Source: Gemmata massiliana
GTDB lineage: Bacteria; Planctomycetota; Planctomycetia; Gemmatales; Gemmataceae
Assembly: GCA_000531095.1 (NCBI GenBank)
Contig: HG799462.1
Coordinates: 1,204,948 to 1,268,947 of the forward strand
Reading direction: 5' to 3'
DNA length: 64,000 bases
The first letter of the stretch is position 1; each line of letters starts with the position of its first letter. A program made the translations under genes and the position numbers. This document shows positions 61,232-64,000 of this stretch, in pieces. The notes under the pieces are model-generated. The model was not told the origin of the DNA. It did not search any database and saw nothing but the letters and a program-made list of their open reading frames with translations.

Positions 61232-62146
61232 ATGATTGACCTGTCCTGTACGCTCGGCCGGCTCCGGCTCCGCAACCCGGTCCTGGTGGCCAGCGGCACG
61301 TTCGGTTACGCGAAGGAAATGGCTCCGTTCGTTGACTTCGCGAAACTCGGCGGGGTCGTTCCCAAGACCGTGACGCACGCGCCACGCGCCGGTAACCGCC
61401 CGCCGCGCACGGTAGAAACCGCGTCCGGGATGCTGAACGCGATCGGCCTCGATAACGACGGCCTCGAACACTTCCTCACCCACCACCTCCCGTACCTCCG
61501 CACGCTCCCGACGGCGATCGTCGGCAACATCGCGGGAAAGAGCGAGGACGAATTCGTTGCGATGGCAGCGCGCGTCCACCAGTCGCGGGAGGGGCTGAGC
61601 GCGCTGGAACTGAATCTGTCGTGTCCCAACGTGAGTGGCGGGACCGACTTCGCCGTGGACCCGAAACTGACGCGGGACATCGTCCGCCAGTGCCGCGACG
61701 TGTGCCCGGACCTGCCACTGATTGCGAAGCTCACACCGAACGTGACCGACATCACCGTCATCGCGAAAGCCGCGGCCGACGGTGGCGCTGACGCGGTGAG
61801 CGCGGTCAACACGTTCGTGGGGATGGCGGTCGATTGGCGGAAACGAACCCCGATCCTCGGCAACATCACCGGCGGCTTGAGTGGCCCCGCGATCAAGCCA
61901 CTCGCGCTGCGTGCGGTGTGGCGGATCGCGCAGTTGAAAGCGATTCCGGTAATCGCAGTAGGCGGGATCGCGACCCTTAACGACGTGATGGACTTTCTCG
62001 TGGTCGGGGCGTCCGCAGTTCAGATCGGCACCGCGAACTTCTACGATCCGACCGCGAGCGTGAAGATTGTGGACGCGCTTCCCGGCGCGATCGAGTCACT
62101 TGGGGCGACTAGCGTGCGCGAGATCATTGGCACGCTGAAGACGTAG
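61232..62146 (+). CDS. pyrD: Dihydroorotate dehydrogenase, class 1B catalytic subunit
   Basis: The 304-residue protein has the class 1 DHODH features: LRNPVLVASGTFGYAKEM at the start, the catalytic Cys segment LELNLSCPNVSGG, LIAKLTPNVTDITVIAK and AVGGIATLNDVMDFLVVGAS with FMN-binding glycines, then AVQIGTANFYDP. Cys as the catalytic base points to class 1, and the length fits the B subtype that works with a PyrK electron-transfer subunit; no pyrK is in the window. It catalyses the fourth step of pyrimidine synthesis, oxidising dihydroorotate to orotate. A 26-bp inverted repeat follows at 62161. Confidence 0.95.
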   Translation: MIDLSCTLGRLRLRNPVLVASGTFGYAKEMAPFVDFAKLGGVVPKTVTHAPRAGNRPPRTVETASGMLNAIGLDNDGLEHFLTHHLPYLRTLPTAIVGNIAGKSEDEFVAMAARVHQSREGLSALELNLSCPNVSGGTDFAVDPKLTRDIVRQCRDVCPDLPLIAKLTPNVTDITVIAKAAADGGADAVSAVNTFVGMAVDWRKRTPILGNITGGLSGPAIKPLALRAVWRIAQLKAIPVIAVGGIATLNDVMDFLVVGASAVQIGTANFYDPTASVKIVDALPGAIESLGATSVREIIGTLKT

Positions 62147-62160
62147 GCTATGCACCCACT

Positions 62161-62224
62161 GTTTGTGGTACAGGCTTCTGGCCTGTGGAATCATTCTTAC
62201 AGGTCAGAGGCCTGTGCCACAAAC
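62161..62224. repeat. Inverted repeat with GTTTGTGG arms
   Basis: The arms 62161-62186 and 62199-62224 are reverse complements with three mismatches over 26 bases, sharing GTTTGTGG and ACAGGC. The loop is 12 bases. It lies between the stop codons of convergent pyrD and the coiled-coil gene, and may serve both as a bidirectional terminator and as a dispersed REP-like element. Confidence 0.7.
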
Positions 62225-62241
62225 GTAAGACCGAATTCGGT

Positions 62242-63564
62242 TTACGCCGCACGGCGAGTGTACGGGAACACCTCGGCCTCTTCCGATTGGTCCGCGGCCC
62301 ACGGCAGGTCGCCCTCGTGCGGTTCCGGCGGTTCCGGTAGTTCCGCTTCGAGGAGCAGGCCGGCCATGCGCTCGACCTCGTTGCGGAGCGCAGATAGTTC
62401 CGCCGAGGCCGCTCCAGGGCCGGCGTCGTCGGCAACCGGGATCGCGAACGGGATTACGGGCGGGAGTGCGTCCGAGCCGTTTCCACCGGTACCCGACTCG
62501 CGGGCGAGGAGTACCTCTTCGCGCCGGGCGAAGTCCGCTTCGAGTTGTTCGCGCTCCGTGTTCCAGCGCATCTCGAACGCGACCAGCTTCGATTGCCACG
62601 CTTCGAGCCGCAACCGGAACTGCCACAGGTCGTAAGCGTCCTCGCGCCGGCGAACGTCCGCGGCGCTGATGCGCTGGTCGCGCGAGTCGAGTTCGGACTC
62701 GCGCTGCCGGAGCGACTGGGCGAGTTGCTCGATTTCCGCCACGGTCGCGCGCTCGGCGGCCTGCCACCCGGCGCGGGCCGCGGTGAGCTGCGCGAACTGC
62801 TCGCTGAGCAACCGGCGCTGGTCCCCGATCCCGGCCTTGTCGCGCGCCAGGTCCGCGAACAGCGTCGTGACCGTGGCGCGCTCGACGTTCAGCCGCTCCT
62901 CTTTCTTCGCCAGTTCGGTAACCCACTGTGCGAGATCGCGGTCGGTCGCGCGGTCGAGCGCGACCTGCGTGTCGACCGGCGCCACCTCATCTACCGCGAC
63001 CGGCACGAGCGCCTCGGCCCGCAGTTGCTCGCGCTGCTGTTCGAGTTCCTCGATCACCTGGCGCATGTTGCGCACACGCGATTCGAGGGTCGCGGCCTCT
63101 TCTCGCAGCAATGTAACATCGTGCTGGAGCCGGTCCTTCTCTTCGCTCGCACCCCGCTCGCGTGCGTCGAGGGCCGCGGCGCGTGCGTCGAGGGCCGCGG
63201 CCTGGTCCGCCTGGAACCGGCTCGCCTCGTCCCACTCCTCCACCGAGCGCTTCTGGCGGGCGGCGAGGTCGGTCCAGGCTTCACGGAGCCGGGCGCGGTC
63301 GGCCGCCATCGTGCTGTTGAAGGTCGATTGTGTTTCATTAAAACGCGCGACCCGTGCTTCGAGCACCATGCGGTCGGCGTCCAGTTGCGCGCGGGCCGAG
63401 TCCAGCGTGCGTTCGACGCGGCGCGACAGGCGCCCCGCGATTTTACGGGCGCGGCTCCGCTCGCGCTCGGCGTTGCGGTGCGCGGTTCGGGCCTCCGCGA
63501 GCAGGCGCTCCGCCTCCGCGCGGTCCAACGCGATCCGTAGCCGCTCGTCGTTAACGTTTGCCAT
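62242..63564 (-). CDS. Long coiled-coil protein
   Basis: ATG 63564 gives 440 residues. Most of the length is heptad-rich coiled coil with many Glu/Arg/Ala/Leu (RLRIALDRAEAERLLAEART, LRHDVTLLREEAATLESRV-like LQHDVTLLREEAATLESR, ELEQQREQLRAEALV). It has no signal peptide or transmembrane helix. The tail (about 360-440) is Pro/Glu-rich (LPEPPEPHEGDLPWAA). No domain is recognised; similar proteins are found in planctomycetes and may act as cytoskeletal-like or scaffold proteins. It follows a thioredoxin gene on the same strand, with an inverted repeat between. Confidence 0.7.
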   Translation of the reverse strand: MANVNDERLRIALDRAEAERLLAEARTAHRNAERERSRARKIAGRLSRRVERTLDSARAQLDADRMVLEARVARFNETQSTFNSTMAADRARLREAWTDLAARQKRSVEEWDEASRFQADQAAALDARAAALDARERGASEEKDRLQHDVTLLREEAATLESRVRNMRQVIEELEQQREQLRAEALVPVAVDEVAPVDTQVALDRATDRDLAQWVTELAKKEERLNVERATVTTLFADLARDKAGIGDQRRLLSEQFAQLTAARAGWQAAERATVAEIEQLAQSLRQRESELDSRDQRISAADVRRREDAYDLWQFRLRLEAWQSKLVAFEMRWNTEREQLEADFARREEVLLARESGTGGNGSDALPPVIPFAIPVADDAGPGAASAELSALRNEVERMAGLLLEAELPEPPEPHEGDLPWAADQSEEAEVFPYTRRAA

Positions 63565-63642
63565 GTCCGCGCTCCCCGCTCCGTCGGAAGAACCCGCACA
63601 TTTTATCGGCACGGGGCGGGGGCAATCTTCAAACTTCAAAGC

Positions 63643-63734
63643 GAGATGGGCGGAGGGGCTAAGTGGGCGAACCGGTGACCGAGCCCGTCACGCGCCCCGA
63701 TCACCAATACCCGCTCAGCCCCTCCGCCCATCTC
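63643..63734. repeat. 18-bp perfect inverted repeat between trx and coiled-coil gene
   Basis: The arms GAGATGGGCGGAGGGGCT (63643-63660) and AGCCCCTCCGCCCATCTC (63717-63734) are perfect reverse complements with a 56-base spacer that can itself fold (GGTGAC ... GTCACG and GATCACC). It begins 30 bases after the thioredoxin stop. It may be a terminator or a dispersed palindrome. Confidence 0.65.
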
Positions 63735-63763
63735 TAACGAACTCTGGCGAGTCTGACCCGAAA

Positions 63764-64000
63764 TTAGGCGTACTGGTTGATCAGCTTCGACAGTTCGTCC
63801 GGGGACAGGACGCCGCTCTCCGTGTGAACGGGGGTGTCGCTGCCCTTGAAGAACAAGATGCGCGGGATCGTCATCACGTCGTACTTCACGGCGAGATTCG
63901 GGTTCTCGTCGACGTTCAGTTTGCCCACCTTCACTTTGCCGGCGAACTGATCGGCGACGGCGTCGATGGTGGACGCGAGCCGGCGGCACGGGCCGCACCA
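63764..64000 (-). CDS. Thioredoxin (partial, N-terminus beyond window)
   Basis: The frame runs off the right edge with no start. The visible 78 residues begin with the thioredoxin active site WCGPCRR, followed by KVKVGKLNVDENPNLAVKYD, the cis-Pro segment VMTIPRILFF and GVLSPDELSKLINQYA at the end. This is a normal thioredoxin C-terminal part; the missing part should be about 30 residues with the first beta-strand. The active-site Cys pair and cis-Pro are intact, so the enzyme should be functional in disulfide reduction. Its stop lies 30 bases before the inverted repeat. Confidence 0.9.
   Translation of the reverse strand, partial: WCGPCRRLASTIDAVADQFAGKVKVGKLNVDENPNLAVKYDVMTIPRILFFKGSDTPVHTESGVLSPDELSKLINQYA

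Noticed and set aside
63643-63734. Inverted repeat as ends of an insertion sequence
   Set aside because: The spacer is only 56 bases with no transposase, and no target-site duplication is visible.

Overview
The window is G+C-rich bacterial DNA that reads as a planctomycete of the Gemmataceae (Gemmata-like). Support comes from two DUF1559 'prepilin-like' proteins paired with small lipoproteins, ECF sigma factors fused to membrane and WD40 segments, several sulfatases, a BBP7-type outer-membrane barrel, PQQ-like propeller proteins, a Tat-exported Gfo/Idh/MocA oxidoreductase and intergenic palindromes. No rRNA, tRNA or CRISPR array was seen. The assignment is by gene content only.

Layout. 1-7.5 kb: TPR-YggX fusion and Cys-rich PSP1-like protein (coupled), an exported protein coupled to a PQQ propeller, a DUF1805 protein, an OprO/P porin and a frameshifted OprB porin. 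7.5-14 kb: sensor/SpoIIE phosphatase (frameshifted), DUF1559 protein (frameshifted) with lipoprotein, Gly-rich surface protein, SnoaL-like exported protein. 13.9-20.8 kb: a tightly overlapping MoxR/Bat operon on the minus strand (moxR, HdeD-like, DUF58, DUF4381, batA, batB, TPR, batD). 21-26.7 kb: operon of a HAD phosphatase (two frameshifts), two tandem arylsulfatases and a DUF1254/1214 protein. 27-37.5 kb: surface protein, DUF1559 protein, lipoproteins, two ECF sigma fusion proteins, a zinc-ribbon protein, trpA. 37.5-41.3 kb: DUF1444-like protein, universal stress protein, BBP7 barrel, DUF1579 protein.

41.5-43.5 kb: a DNA methyltransferase translationally coupled to a NotI-family restriction endonuclease, the clearest acquired cassette. 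43.8-45.5 kb: sigma-54 activator and precorrin-2 dehydrogenase. 46-50.9 kb: a three-gene phospho-signalling-like locus: a membrane protein with DUF2135, possible FHA-like and zinc-ribbon segments (interrupted by one in-frame stop), a VWA protein, and a PP2C-like phosphatase whose N-terminus looks like a VWA domain that has lost its metal-binding residues. 51-64 kb: Gfo/Idh oxidoreductase divergent from a GH32 glycosidase, a frameshifted zinc-ribbon membrane protein, a pRiA4b ORF-3-like protein, a sialidase and sulfatase pair separated by repeats, a PQQ propeller, a Lys/Gly-rich small protein, pyrD, a coiled-coil protein and a thioredoxin cut by the window end.

Themes are extracellular sulfated-glycan and sugar degradation, an elaborate cell envelope, and regulation through sigma-factor fusions and phosphatases. 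Six single-base frameshifts and one nonsense codon lie in otherwise intact genes, several in short homopolymers. Residual assembly indels are therefore a serious alternative to real decay.
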